Shown here piece by piece: positions 25,718-34,622 of a DNA stretch of 64,000 nucleotides. The stretch covers positions 18,782-82,781 of the forward strand of contig CAZHCA010000021.1 of the NCBI GenBank assembly GCA_964530825.1, written 5' to 3'. This DNA comes from CAZHCA01 sp964530825 (GTDB lineage Bacteria > Bacteroidota > Bacteroidia > Chitinophagales > Saprospiraceae). Positions within the stretch are counted from its first letter, which is position 1; the number at the start of each line of letters is the position of its first letter. A model generated the notes under the pieces. It searched no databases. It was not told the origin of the DNA and saw only the letters and a list, made by a program, of their open reading frames with translations. The position numbers and the translations under genes were made by a program.

Positions 25718-28561
25718 ATGAAAAAGACGTACTTCTTTGTTTTGCTAATGGCTTTGTCCTTAGCAACATGCGCCCTCCATGCCCAAGGCAATGTTACCGC
25801 ACGCTTCCCGGTTCAGGAAGGTAATGACGACGCCGAAGAATCGACGGTTAACGGCGCTATGAACCTCTCTAGCTCCGACCTGGAACTGACCCGCGAGAGC
25901 ACTGTGCAAATAATCGGGGTCCGCTTTCAGGGAGTAGACATTCCGCAGGGCGCCACCATTAACAGTGCCTTCATTCAGTTTACCGTAGACGAATCGGATA
26001 GCGAGCCCACGAACCTATTGATCGAGGGGGAACTCGAGGATAGTTCGCTGGCTTTTACCAATGAAATCAACAACCTCACCTCTCGTGCACGCACCAGCGC
26101 CCAAGTCAGTTGGAACGATATCCCGGCCTGGACCAACCCCGGCGAAGCCGGCCCCGATCAACGGACCCCCGATTTGACGGCTATCGTCCGTGAGCTAGTC
26201 AATCAAGAGGGCTGGAAAAGTGGCAACGCCATGACTTTCATAATTAGCGGCGACGGCAAACGGGTAGCCGAATCCCGCAATAAGAATGAAGGTGGCGAGG
26301 CAGTGCTGATCGTCAACTACGTGTTGGAAGAATTCCCGCTGGCCGATTTTCCTATTGGGCCCGAATCAGTGTGGCGCTACGAGGACTCCGGTAACCCGCT
26401 CGACTCCACCTGGATTACCCTGGCCTTCAATGATTCAACCTGGGCATTCGGACAGGCCAAACTCGGCTTCGGGGATGGGAATGAAAATACCACCGTCGAT
26501 TTTGGTGGTGACCCCGAAAACAAGCACATCACTACCTATTTCCGTAAAACGTTTACGGTAGCCGATCCATCTGTAACCGACTCCCTCACTTTCGAGCTGT
26601 TGCGCGACGACGGTGCCATTGTCTATCTGAACGGTGAAGAAATACTACGCAGTAATATGCCCGAAGGTCCGGTCGATTTTAACACCCTTGCCTCCGAAGC
26701 AGCAGAAGGCTTTGAAGAAGATCAATATTTCACCTTCCAGCTTGCGGCTGACAGGCTACAGGAAGGTGTCAACCTCCTGGCCGTCGAAGTACACCAACAT
26801 GCCCCAACCTCCTCAGACCTCGGGTTTGACCTGGCACTTAGCGGCCTTGAAATCCTTCCCCCTGCTGTCCAGCTCATTCACAATGCGCCAGATCCCTCCT
26901 TAGCCCTAGTCGATATCTATGTGGATCTCTTCAACCAAGGCAATTTTGTGAATTTCACTCAGGGTATTCCTGTGCCCTTCCGCGTCGCCACCGATTATAT
27001 CACGGACCTGCCCGCCGGTACCCATCGCATTGCCGTATCGCCCTTCGGTCAGGCAGATTTCGAATGGAGTATCGCCGAATTCACGGTCGAAAACAATAAG
27101 CGTTATATCGTGATGGCGACCGGCGTGCGCGATACGACCCAATTCGAAACCGAAGTAAACGGAGGCGAGGCCATCGCCTTCCGGTTCATCATCAACGAAG
27201 TGCCCAGTGCAGAGAATGTGGACTTAGGTGAAGTTTTGCCGCTGCTTTTCCACGGCGTACCCGACCTGCCCAACGTGCGCATCATCGCTGTAGGGGCAGG
27301 CGATGCAACGGAGGCTTTTCCCGATGGCTTGCCCTACGGCTTCGATCTTACGGGCGGAGCAGTAGATGCCCTGCCCTTCCCGCGGGTACAGGTTACCAAC
27401 AACGAAGTCAATGAAATATTCGGCGAATACAAGGTAGACCTCACCCCATTTGCTGGCCAAGTGATCACCGTAGCCGCCAGCGGATTTTTTACCCCTGCAG
27501 GCGACGCCGGCGTAGAAGAATCCAACTTCGGCATGTTTATCATTCCCGGGCAAGAGGGCTTTTTCATTGAATTACCCGCTCCTGATCCGCCACAGCCTGG
27601 CCAAGTACAGATCCTGCACAATTCACCCGACCCGGAACTCAGCGAGGTAGACATTTACGTCAACGGTCAGCTGGCTTTTGAAAGCCTGCCTTTCCGAGGC
27701 TCAACCGGCTTTCTGGACATTCCTGCTGGGCTGAACCGGGTAGCCGTATCTCCCGCCGGGGTAGTCGACACCGCCTGGAGCGCCTTTGATTTCGAAGTCG
27801 GTAGTGTACTCAATGTCGAGCAGTTTCGGGAAGACGGATTGCCCTATATCGCCGTAGCCAACGGGGTGCGCAATACCTCTGATTTCGCCAACGACGCCAA
27901 TGCAGCCATTAATTTTAACGTCGCAGCCATACAGGCCCGACTGGAGGCTTCCGACGAAGAAAATACCGATTTTATTGTCTTTCACGGCGGAGTTGATGCG
28001 CCCGAGATCGATATTATTCTCGAGGGTGAGCGTTTCCCGATCATCAATAATCTTGGCTTTGGGAATTTTTCACCGACTTATTTATCGCTGCCCGCAGACG
28101 AACTTTACCAGTTGAACCTTACTGATAATATGGACAATGAACAGGTGATAAAAGCTTACGAACTCGACCTGAACGGTCAAGGGGGGCAGGTTTTCACAGT
28201 GTTGGCTTCGGGCATGCTGGCTCCGTCTGCAAACCAGGCCCCCTTTGCCCTGCTCGTGGCCAGCGACAGCACCGACCAGGCCACGCCCCTGCCAGAGGTT
28301 GTGGTGAATAATGTGCGGAAAATTTCCGAGATAGGCATTGAGTTGTACCCCAATCCGGTTCGGGACTTGCTGCAGGTCACCACCCCGCACCTAATCGAAC
28401 AGCTGAACATTACCAGCATTGAAGGTCGCCAGCTCAAACGCTTCCGCAACGTTCCCAGTGGTACTGCTCTGGATGTATCCGATTTGGCAGCCGGTGGGTA
28501 CGTGGTACAGGTAGCCGTTGCCGGTGAATGGTACCAGAAACGGTTAGTAGTAAGCCCTTAA
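25718..28561 (+). CDS. large T9SS-exported multidomain protein with DUF4397 repeats
   Basis: A 947-residue secreted protein with a signal peptide (KKTYFFVLLMALSLATCALH, then AQ). In order: a DNRLRE-like beta domain (~24-200, ending IVNYVLEEFP), a galactose-binding-like domain (~215-370, with YFRKTF, FELLRDDGAIVYLNGEEI and GVNLLAVEVHQ), then DUF4397-type repeats. One starts at VQLIHNAPDPSLALVDIYVD and the next at VQILHNSPDPELSEVDIYVN. The C-terminal ~75 residues (ELYPNPVRDLLQVTTPH) form a T9SS sorting domain. I expect a surface adhesin or matrix protein; no catalytic motif is seen. It follows the phosphatase gene in the same direction but behind a terminator. Confidence 0.88.
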   Translation: MKKTYFFVLLMALSLATCALHAQGNVTARFPVQEGNDDAEESTVNGAMNLSSSDLELTRESTVQIIGVRFQGVDIPQGATINSAFIQFTVDESDSEPTNLLIEGELEDSSLAFTNEINNLTSRARTSAQVSWNDIPAWTNPGEAGPDQRTPDLTAIVRELVNQEGWKSGNAMTFIISGDGKRVAESRNKNEGGEAVLIVNYVLEEFPLADFPIGPESVWRYEDSGNPLDSTWITLAFNDSTWAFGQAKLGFGDGNENTTVDFGGDPENKHITTYFRKTFTVADPSVTDSLTFELLRDDGAIVYLNGEEILRSNMPEGPVDFNTLASEAAEGFEEDQYFTFQLAADRLQEGVNLLAVEVHQHAPTSSDLGFDLALSGLEILPPAVQLIHNAPDPSLALVDIYVDLFNQGNFVNFTQGIPVPFRVATDYITDLPAGTHRIAVSPFGQADFEWSIAEFTVENNKRYIVMATGVRDTTQFETEVNGGEAIAFRFIINEVPSAENVDLGEVLPLLFHGVPDLPNVRIIAVGAGDATEAFPDGLPYGFDLTGGAVDALPFPRVQVTNNEVNEIFGEYKVDLTPFAGQVITVAASGFFTPAGDAGVEESNFGMFIIPGQEGFFIELPAPDPPQPGQVQILHNSPDPELSEVDIYVNGQLAFESLPFRGSTGFLDIPAGLNRVAVSPAGVVDTAWSAFDFEVGSVLNVEQFREDGLPYIAVANGVRNTSDFANDANAAINFNVAAIQARLEASDEENTDFIVFHGGVDAPEIDIILEGERFPIINNLGFGNFSPTYLSLPADELYQLNLTDNMDNEQVIKAYELDLNGQGGQVFTVLASGMLAPSANQAPFALLVASDSTDQATPLPEVVVNNVRKISEIGIELYPNPVRDLLQVTTPHLIEQLNITSIEGRQLKRFRNVPSGTALDVSDLAAGGYVVQVAVAGEWYQKRLVVSP

Positions 28562-28595
28562 GAGATAGTATCGGGGTATACCTAAGAAGGACCTG

Positions 28596-28629
28596 CGGGC
28601 CGCCGGGTATTGGGGGGCGGCCCGTTTTT
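28596..28629 (+). terminator. rho-independent terminator
   Basis: A 9-bp GC stem CGGGCCGCC/GGCGGCCCG with an 11-nt loop is followed by five T, 35 bp beyond the DUF4397 gene stop. Confidence 0.88.
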
Positions 28630-28639
28630 AATTATGCTT

Positions 28640-28930
28640 CTTCCTCTGGTAGTCGATCTTTGAAGACCCGTTGGTTTTACCTACACTTGATCCCTGCGGA
28701 GCTAATCGGTAAACCAACGCCCCTTTCGGAGCAGCATCAGCTTCTATCCTTACGACCTATCGTGCCGTTAGGTATGGCAGGTAAAATCCTAACCGCTAGG
28801 GTCATCCGTTACCCACGGATGTTTCCTTCGGAAGCATTGGATAGGTAGCAGAAATCCCGCTCTAAACTTACGATTCCTAGCATTGCTAAGAATCCCATAT
28901 AGGCACCCTTTAAAATGGTGCAGGGGAGAA
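28640..28930. repeat. cluster of short hairpins, REP-like intergenic DNA
   Basis: This stretch has no gene but several small inverted repeats: GTTGGTTTTACC (about 28669) against GGTAAACCAAC (about 28708), CATCCGT-TACCC-ACGGATG near 28805-28825, and GATTCCTAGC-ATT-GCTAAGAATC near 28871-28894. CCTTTCGGAG, GTGCCGTTAGG and CCTTCGGAAG cores lie between them. The composition resembles the short palindromic intergenic elements common in Bacteroidota genomes. No coding frame is convincing. Confidence 0.5.
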
Positions 28931-28934
28931 TCTT

Positions 28935-29786
28935 TTACAACCTCAACCTGAAATATTGACGGTTTAGCCCGGCGAAAACACCCAATCCACCTTCGATATT
29001 CGTGTATACATTGGCAGGCTCCGCAAAAGGATTTTCTTCAATTTGGGAGACCAATTCCAGAGAGCGGTGGTATTCGTAATAATGCTCGTCTACGCGGTAG
29101 AGGAACACATCGATTGATTCATAATTACTATTGAGGATAATACTTAGTTCTTCAGATACCAAGCGGTTCCCCAACGCATTTTCACCGTGTACAAAATCCG
29201 TAAATTCACTGGTTTGGAAACCGGCCATAAAATTTTGAGTTAATCCTAATGCATAGTAATCAGCCTCGCCGGGTGCATTAGGCCAACTGAGCCGGAAATA
29301 GCCTATTTCTTCATTGGAGCGAGCATCTACCGGTAAGACGGAATCAGCCAAAACGGTGTCAGCCGGAATCGTACAGACCGCCGAAGCTTCGAGGCCCGTC
29401 GCTGGTTCGACAACCTCTAATTCATAGGTTTCCCCCTCAAACAATGGAAATTGCCGGGACGGTAGCTGATAGCAACGGCAAAGCGAATCATAGGGCAATT
29501 GGGCAAACCGGGCAGATGTGCGCAGCACCACCCCGGCCTGATCGACAACCGGATGCCGTTCGTTAAATGTGGAAGCCCCCACCGCTGGAGCATTACGGCT
29601 TACCCGAACGGTAATCAGGGAATCCTGAGGCGATAAATAACTCACCACTACCAGTTTAGGTGTATACAATTCAGGAGCGTTTTTCCAGGGAACACCAGTG
29701 ATGTCCTCGAAACATCCGGCAGCCAAAATCACCAATGAAAAGACCCAAAAAAGCGAATACCAATAATTCTTTTTCATTTTTTCCAT
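28935..29786 (-). CDS. DUF4249 outer-membrane lipoprotein, partner of the TonB receptor
   Basis: A 283-residue lipoprotein with the signal MKKNYWYSLFWVFSLVILAA and lipobox Cys in LAAGC. The mature domain has the DUF4249 pattern: LVVVSYLSPQDSLITVRVSR with the following RHPVVDQAGVVL near the N terminus, the YELEVVEPATGLEASAVCTI strand, then FRLSWPNAPGEADYYALGL. DUF4249 proteins are consistently encoded next to TonB-dependent receptors and are thought to be their surface lids or ligand-binding partners. Here the receptor gene ends 17 bp upstream on the same strand, so the two form one transcript. Confidence 0.88.
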   Translation of the reverse strand: MEKMKKNYWYSLFWVFSLVILAAGCFEDITGVPWKNAPELYTPKLVVVSYLSPQDSLITVRVSRNAPAVGASTFNERHPVVDQAGVVLRTSARFAQLPYDSLCRCYQLPSRQFPLFEGETYELEVVEPATGLEASAVCTIPADTVLADSVLPVDARSNEEIGYFRLSWPNAPGEADYYALGLTQNFMAGFQTSEFTDFVHGENALGNRLVSEELSIILNSNYESIDVFLYRVDEHYYEYHRSLELVSQIEENPFAEPANVYTNIEGGLGVFAGLNRQYFRLRL

Positions 29787-29802
29787 TTTTTAAACTGCCC
29801 AA

Positions 29803-32172
29803 TTAACGGATGGCAAAATTGAAGTTTAAATAAGGCAACATCGGGAACAGTCCTACCTGGTTGATACTCGTTTCGGAAATATTATCTGAATTCCTTCCAA
29901 TTTCCAGATAAAAAGGATTAACCCGATTATAGAAATTGTATAACCCCAACTCCCAGCGGGCCCAGCGTCCCTGACGCGAAAGGCTCACATCGAGACGATG
30001 AAAAATAGGCATGCGGTAGGCATTACGGTCTGTATATTCGGTAAAACTGCTCTGGATACCAACGTTTCGCGGCAGATCCTGGCGCACCCCGAACGTACTT
30101 ACTGGCAGGCTAACTGGCACACCGCTACCAAAAACAAAATTTGTCCCTAAGCTCCATTTTTCAGTACACTGGTAGTGTACGTTCAAGGCAAGGTTGTGTC
30201 GACGGTCCTGAGCGGCCCAGAAATAGTTGTCCCCATTGACACCATCTAACCGGTGTTGCACCCAGGCCAGGGTATAGCTTAACCAGGCACGCCAACGTTC
30301 ATCCTCGTAATCAGCCAAAAGCTCCAGTCCGGTAGCATATCCGTCACCAATGGTAATGTTTTCCTTTACATCGATCTGCTCAATCTCTTGGGGATCAGGA
30401 CCTAGACCAAGTAATAAGAAACTAGCACCTTCCCGATACCCAATGACGTTATCTAAATCACGAAAATAAATTTCTCCGCTAATGCGCAGGGGAAAGTCCG
30501 GCAGCTGCCGAACTGCTCCCAGTGACCACTGTTGGGCTATCTGGGGAGCGATATTGCCTGTAGCAGGCACCCACAGATCAGTGGGCATACCTTCCCCTGA
30601 ATTACTTAGCAAATGCAGGTACTGATAGGCACGGGCATAGGATCCCGAAAAACTCCAGTCCGGAACGCCCTCCCAGGTCAAGCTTAAGCGGGGTTCCCAG
30701 CCCCTGTAGCGCTCTCCTTCGACCGCAAATTGACTGTAGCGCAATCCGTAATTCATCCGCCAGTTACTACCTATTTGTTGCGTATTTTCTCCATAGACCG
30801 CCCACTCTCGAGCCTTAGTCTGCTCGGCCCGGGTTTCCACTTCATTGATATCTACATTGCGTAAAGTAATCGCGCTAAGTGTGAAATCGTGATCGTAAAA
30901 AATTCCCCCAAAGCGGAGGTGATGGTTGCTATTGGGAATGAACTCCACATCCTGCTTGACGCTGTAATTCTGGATACCGCTTTCGAATTCGGAGGAAAAA
31001 ACATTCTCTCCTTTATCGTCGATATTAAAAACGCGAAAATTAAAATCAGAATACAGCACTGTGGTATTGGAGAACCACCGCTTGCCCCATATCCGATTCC
31101 ATCGCACCGTTCCGGTCGTATTGCCCCAATCGAAGCCGTTTTGGTTTTGTTGGTCGGCTGCCGAACTTTGAAAGTGGTAATTATCCCGGCCATGGTAGCC
31201 GCTTAAATAGATCCGGTCCCGTTCGCCAAGCCTGGCGTGCAGCTTAGCATTGAAGTCCTGGAAAAACAAATCCGGCGCCTCCGGGTCAAATAAATCCAAA
31301 ATGCCATCGAGATAGGTGCGGCGTCCAGATACCAGAAAAGAAAGCCGGTTTTTCAGAATGGGCCCTTGTACGCTCAAGCGGGAAGACAACAGGCCGACGC
31401 CTCCGTCAACCTGGAACTCTTGTAAGTTGCCCTCTTGCAATTGGATGTCCATTACCGAGGCGATACGGCCACCGTAGCGGGCCGGGAAGCTTCCTTTCAA
31501 AAGTGTAGCCTGCTTTACCACGTCGGGATTGACGGCCGAAAACAAGCCAAAAAGGTGATGCGCATTATACACGCTTGCCTCGTCGACTAGAATCAGGTTT
31601 TGCCCATAATCACCACCCCGTACAAAAAGACCGCTAAATCCTTCGCGAGGATTTTGCACGCCCGGGAGTAATTGAAAAGTTTTGAATACGTCCTTTTCAC
31701 CTAAGAGCATAGGAGTTTCCTGCAGTGTGGCTCCCGAAAGCTGTAAGCCGCTAAAAGCTTTTCGCCGAATGGTAAGAAGCGGAGACACCGCTGATATATC
31801 GATCTCCTTTAACTGTTGGGCCGAAGGCCGAAGGTGAATGTCCTGCCGGATATCTCGCGCCGGAACCCGCGACCAGAACAAGGTATCGGACGCATACCCT
31901 AGATAACTAAAAACCAATTGAAAAGTATCGGAAGGTGGAATACTCACGGCGTAAAAACCATACGCATTCGTCGTTGTACCCAGCCGACCATCCGTGCTAT
32001 AAATATTCACACCCGGCAAGAGTTCGCTACTACGCTCATCAAGCACACGGCCACTAAGGGTGTAGGACTGGGCCCTCAGGGAAAACCCCAACGGAAGCAA
32101 ACTGAGGAGTACCCACCAGACACAGAACACCAAGGCGTTTCGATGGAAACGCGAAAGATATTTGTTTGGCAT
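29803..32172 (-). CDS. TonB-dependent receptor with CarboxypepD_reg domain
   Basis: A 789-residue outer membrane transporter. After the signal peptide (FCVWWVLLSLLPLGFSLRAQ) comes a carboxypeptidase-regulatory-like domain (~36-120, GRVLDERSSELLPGVNIYST, NAYGFYAVSIPPSD), then the plug domain (~140-270, PGVQNPREGFSGLFVRGGD, ILVDEASVYNAHHLFGLF, GSFPARYGGRIASVMDI). A 22-strand-type barrel follows and ends in a C-terminal YLNFNFAIR. The absence of the SusC signature and the DUF4249 partner place it in the non-SusCD class. The ligand is unknown. Its leader (32173-32239) separates it from the lipoprotein gene upstream. Confidence 0.93.
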   Translation of the reverse strand: MPNKYLSRFHRNALVFCVWWVLLSLLPLGFSLRAQSYTLSGRVLDERSSELLPGVNIYSTDGRLGTTTNAYGFYAVSIPPSDTFQLVFSYLGYASDTLFWSRVPARDIRQDIHLRPSAQQLKEIDISAVSPLLTIRRKAFSGLQLSGATLQETPMLLGEKDVFKTFQLLPGVQNPREGFSGLFVRGGDYGQNLILVDEASVYNAHHLFGLFSAVNPDVVKQATLLKGSFPARYGGRIASVMDIQLQEGNLQEFQVDGGVGLLSSRLSVQGPILKNRLSFLVSGRRTYLDGILDLFDPEAPDLFFQDFNAKLHARLGERDRIYLSGYHGRDNYHFQSSAADQQNQNGFDWGNTTGTVRWNRIWGKRWFSNTTVLYSDFNFRVFNIDDKGENVFSSEFESGIQNYSVKQDVEFIPNSNHHLRFGGIFYDHDFTLSAITLRNVDINEVETRAEQTKAREWAVYGENTQQIGSNWRMNYGLRYSQFAVEGERYRGWEPRLSLTWEGVPDWSFSGSYARAYQYLHLLSNSGEGMPTDLWVPATGNIAPQIAQQWSLGAVRQLPDFPLRISGEIYFRDLDNVIGYREGASFLLLGLGPDPQEIEQIDVKENITIGDGYATGLELLADYEDERWRAWLSYTLAWVQHRLDGVNGDNYFWAAQDRRHNLALNVHYQCTEKWSLGTNFVFGSGVPVSLPVSTFGVRQDLPRNVGIQSSFTEYTDRNAYRMPIFHRLDVSLSRQGRWARWELGLYNFYNRVNPFYLEIGRNSDNISETSINQVGLFPMLPYLNFNFAIR

Positions 32173-32239
32173 GGCCTTACAATTAATTTAGATCCGTATG
32201 ACTAAACCAAAACGAATTATTCACCTTGTTCACATTCAG

Positions 32240-32707
32240 TTATTTTACTACCGACAAAACCACTTCTCCTTCACAATCGCCAAAGCAAAATTGCATATCT
32301 AACTCCAGGTAATCATCTTCTAATGATTCGAACAAGTAGGTGCCGGGTAAAACATTCGCCAACTGTTGCAGATTCGGATCTTTTGCTTCATTATAAGGAT
32401 AGTAAATATTAATTATACTTGTGTTTTGGCGACCATACTGAACAGTGTATTCCATATTTATAGTCTCGGATGGTGTCAATAGGTAAAGATTGCAATTTTG
32501 ACCGTTCCTGTTTTCGTTTTTACTGCAGTCATCAAAGTAAATGGAAACCGAATCAGGTAGCGTAATATTTTTTTGTGCCGTGTTTTTGTAAGCAACCGCC
32601 TGAACCAGCCATTCACCTTGAACCTTCCGTATGTATTTCATTTCTTTTGAACAGGAAGATAGTAACCATAAAACTGAACATAAAACAATAACAATTTTCA
32701 CCTTCAT
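32240..32707 (-). CDS. hypothetical lipoprotein
   Basis: A 155-residue lipoprotein: signal KVKIVIVLCSVLWLLSSCSK with Cys at about residue 19. The small beta-rich mature part includes VQGEWLVQAVAYKN, which recalls lipocalin-like start motifs (G.W....), and four further Cys (DDCSKNENRNGQNC and FCFGDCEG) that could form disulfides. I recognise no family. It lies between the TonB receptor and another lipoprotein on the same strand. Confidence 0.7.
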   Translation of the reverse strand: MKVKIVIVLCSVLWLLSSCSKEMKYIRKVQGEWLVQAVAYKNTAQKNITLPDSVSIYFDDCSKNENRNGQNCNLYLLTPSETINMEYTVQYGRQNTSIINIYYPYNEAKDPNLQQLANVLPGTYLFESLEDDYLELDMQFCFGDCEGEVVLSVVK

Positions 32708-32734
32708 GATTAAATATTTTGGTTAATGATAAAT

Positions 32735-32755
32735 GGGCCCCTCAAGTCGGGGCCC
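32735..32755. other. GC-rich hairpin between lipoprotein genes
   Basis: GGGCCCC-TCAAGTC-GGGGCCC is a perfect 7-bp all-GC stem, located just after the stop of the 32764-34005 gene on the minus strand. The following minus-strand tail (ATTTATCATT) is only moderately T-rich, so it may be a weak terminator or attenuator inside the operon. Confidence 0.55.
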
Positions 32756-32763
32756 AAAAAGAA

Positions 32764-34005
32764 TTATCTAGTACTGATGGTAAAACGCAAAACCGGACCA
32801 CCGTAAACCTCTGAACCAAAGCACTCTCCCATGCTAACTGGATAACTTCCAATCACCTTATCATTGCTTTTCAAAAGCAGAGGCACAGGGATAGTCACAT
32901 TATCAATTTTAATGGATGAAGCCTCTGGATCAAACAAACCGCCATTTTCCTCGATCCAATAAAAGTATACGATAGGCTCCAAACTGTTATACCAGTTAAA
33001 CAGCCTTGTATTAACGGACCACCATTTATTATTTACGTCGTCTCTTTTATTTGGCTCGAATAGATTGTTGTACACCATTTTAGCCTCCAACGAAAATCCG
33101 CTTTCTTCGGCCCCGTAAACATAAAGCCGAAACTCAGGTGCACCACTTATCCAGCTTTCGACTGCAGAAAGATTTTCGCTTTTCAGGCGGTCCAAGTAAA
33201 GCGTAAAACCATAATTTCTTTGGCAAGGACCGGAACCTGGTTCACCTGAACCGCCACCGGTATTATCATCTCCACCCGGACCGCCGGAGCCACCACTCCC
33301 ACCCGGAGGTACAATAATGGTTGGACCGCCAGGGAAACCAGGAATGTCAAAACCCTCCGTGCTGATCAAGCCTGGATCAAGGGTATATTGCCCGGCTTCA
33401 AATTTCATCCGCTCATTGATCCCTAGTACCACAACCGGTTCATTCGGAACGACTTCGGTAGACAGCACCACCGTTTTTCCGCGGGCATCGAGACCAAGAA
33501 TGGTATCGTGGCGCGCTTCGGTAAAATCAGGCCCCTTAATCCCCAGGATCGGCATATCCATTTCTGGATCAAAAACATCCATGTGCGCCGGAATTGCCAA
33601 TTGTACCAATGGATAATCCTCAAGTATGCGGTCGGTAAGGGTACCGTCTGCCAGAGCAGTTGGATTCAGCGTTTCCCGCTCTAGATTGCGAAAGAACTGA
33701 ATTAACTCCACACCTGGTATAACTTCTCGGTTTCGAGAAAAGCCAATAAGCATATTGTAATCCCCGTCGACCCGTCGACCATTCTCTGCTCTTAGGAACT
33801 TCCGAAAAGCAGGCTTTTTCAAAGCCTGGTGAACTAATTCAGCGAATTGATTCAATGCCTCTGGAGCAGTATGGGTCTCCTTGGCTACCTCGTCAGTAGT
33901 AACTTCAGCTTCCTCCTGCGGGGTAATTAGGTCTTCATCCTTTTCACAGGCAAAGACAACCAAAATCAAACCTAATGTGATCAATATGTATTTTAAATGC
34001 TTCAT
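32764..34005 (-). CDS. large lipoprotein with glycine-rich linker, unknown function
   Basis: A 413-residue lipoprotein with signal KHLKYILITLGLILVVFACE (lipobox Cys about residue 20). An N-terminal helical part (EALNQFAELVHQALKKPAFR then KFLRAENG) leads into a domain ending near residue 245. Then comes a Gly/Ser/Pro linker (GGSGGSGGPGGDDNTGGGSG) and a C-terminal beta domain with two Cys (GPCQRNYGF and MGECFGSE). The layout suggests a surface-exposed two-domain lipoprotein; I do not recognise the family. The start at ATG 34005 was chosen over a longer frame because it opens with the signal peptide. Confidence 0.75.
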   Translation of the reverse strand: MKHLKYILITLGLILVVFACEKDEDLITPQEEAEVTTDEVAKETHTAPEALNQFAELVHQALKKPAFRKFLRAENGRRVDGDYNMLIGFSRNREVIPGVELIQFFRNLERETLNPTALADGTLTDRILEDYPLVQLAIPAHMDVFDPEMDMPILGIKGPDFTEARHDTILGLDARGKTVVLSTEVVPNEPVVVLGINERMKFEAGQYTLDPGLISTEGFDIPGFPGGPTIIVPPGGSGGSGGPGGDDNTGGGSGEPGSGPCQRNYGFTLYLDRLKSENLSAVESWISGAPEFRLYVYGAEESGFSLEAKMVYNNLFEPNKRDDVNNKWWSVNTRLFNWYNSLEPIVYFYWIEENGGLFDPEASSIKIDNVTIPVPLLLKSNDKVIGSYPVSMGECFGSEVYGGPVLRFTISTR

Positions 34006-34622
34006 GATTCGAGTAATTTTTGGAAATAAAATAGCTAGATAGCATTGCGCCAACGCACCTGCATTCAACCGTCATTCAATGTTATCCAGTAGCTGGAAAA
34101 GGATACGCCTCTCCCCTATCCAATCATCACCGTAACCTTCCTAATGCCGAAGAGAATTATTCAGAATCGACGGACCTATCTGCCTTGTTTCCAGTAATGG
34201 GTTGAATCGCTTGCAAAAGCGTTGGGAATGTTATCTAGCTAAGGGCAATATAAGAGCATGCACTATAATATAATTGCAGTTTGCCCCTTTAGCATAGTTT
34301 GTCAATAATTTGACAAACAAAAATGCCGCCTGTTAGCCCTGGCAATAGAACGTAAAAAAAGTGTTATGGGTACTTATGCATTACAATGACTTGATGCTGT
34401 AAACTTGCCTAATACGGGCAAGCAGCTCCAAATCAAGTGACTGTAAACAAATTAACGTTTTTCCAAAAAATATGGCAGCCTCCCATGTATTTTAAGAAAA
34501 AAAAAACGCATAGATCGCCCTTAAATACTGTGAATCAGAACGAAAGACCAGTAAAACCGAAGTTGATATCGAAACGGTCAAAAACGGTTTTAAGAATTCA
34601 TTAGTATTCTTTTTGAACAAAA
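34006..34622. other. 617-bp intergenic region with a GTTTGTCAA inverted repeat
   Basis: No gene is seen. GTTTGTCAA (34297-34305) and TTGACAAAC (34310-34318) form a perfect 9-bp inverted repeat with a 4-nt spacer. It sits ~290 bp upstream of the lipoprotein start on the minus strand, in A/T-rich DNA. It could be an operator or a weak hairpin. The rest shows no structure I can support. Confidence 0.5.
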
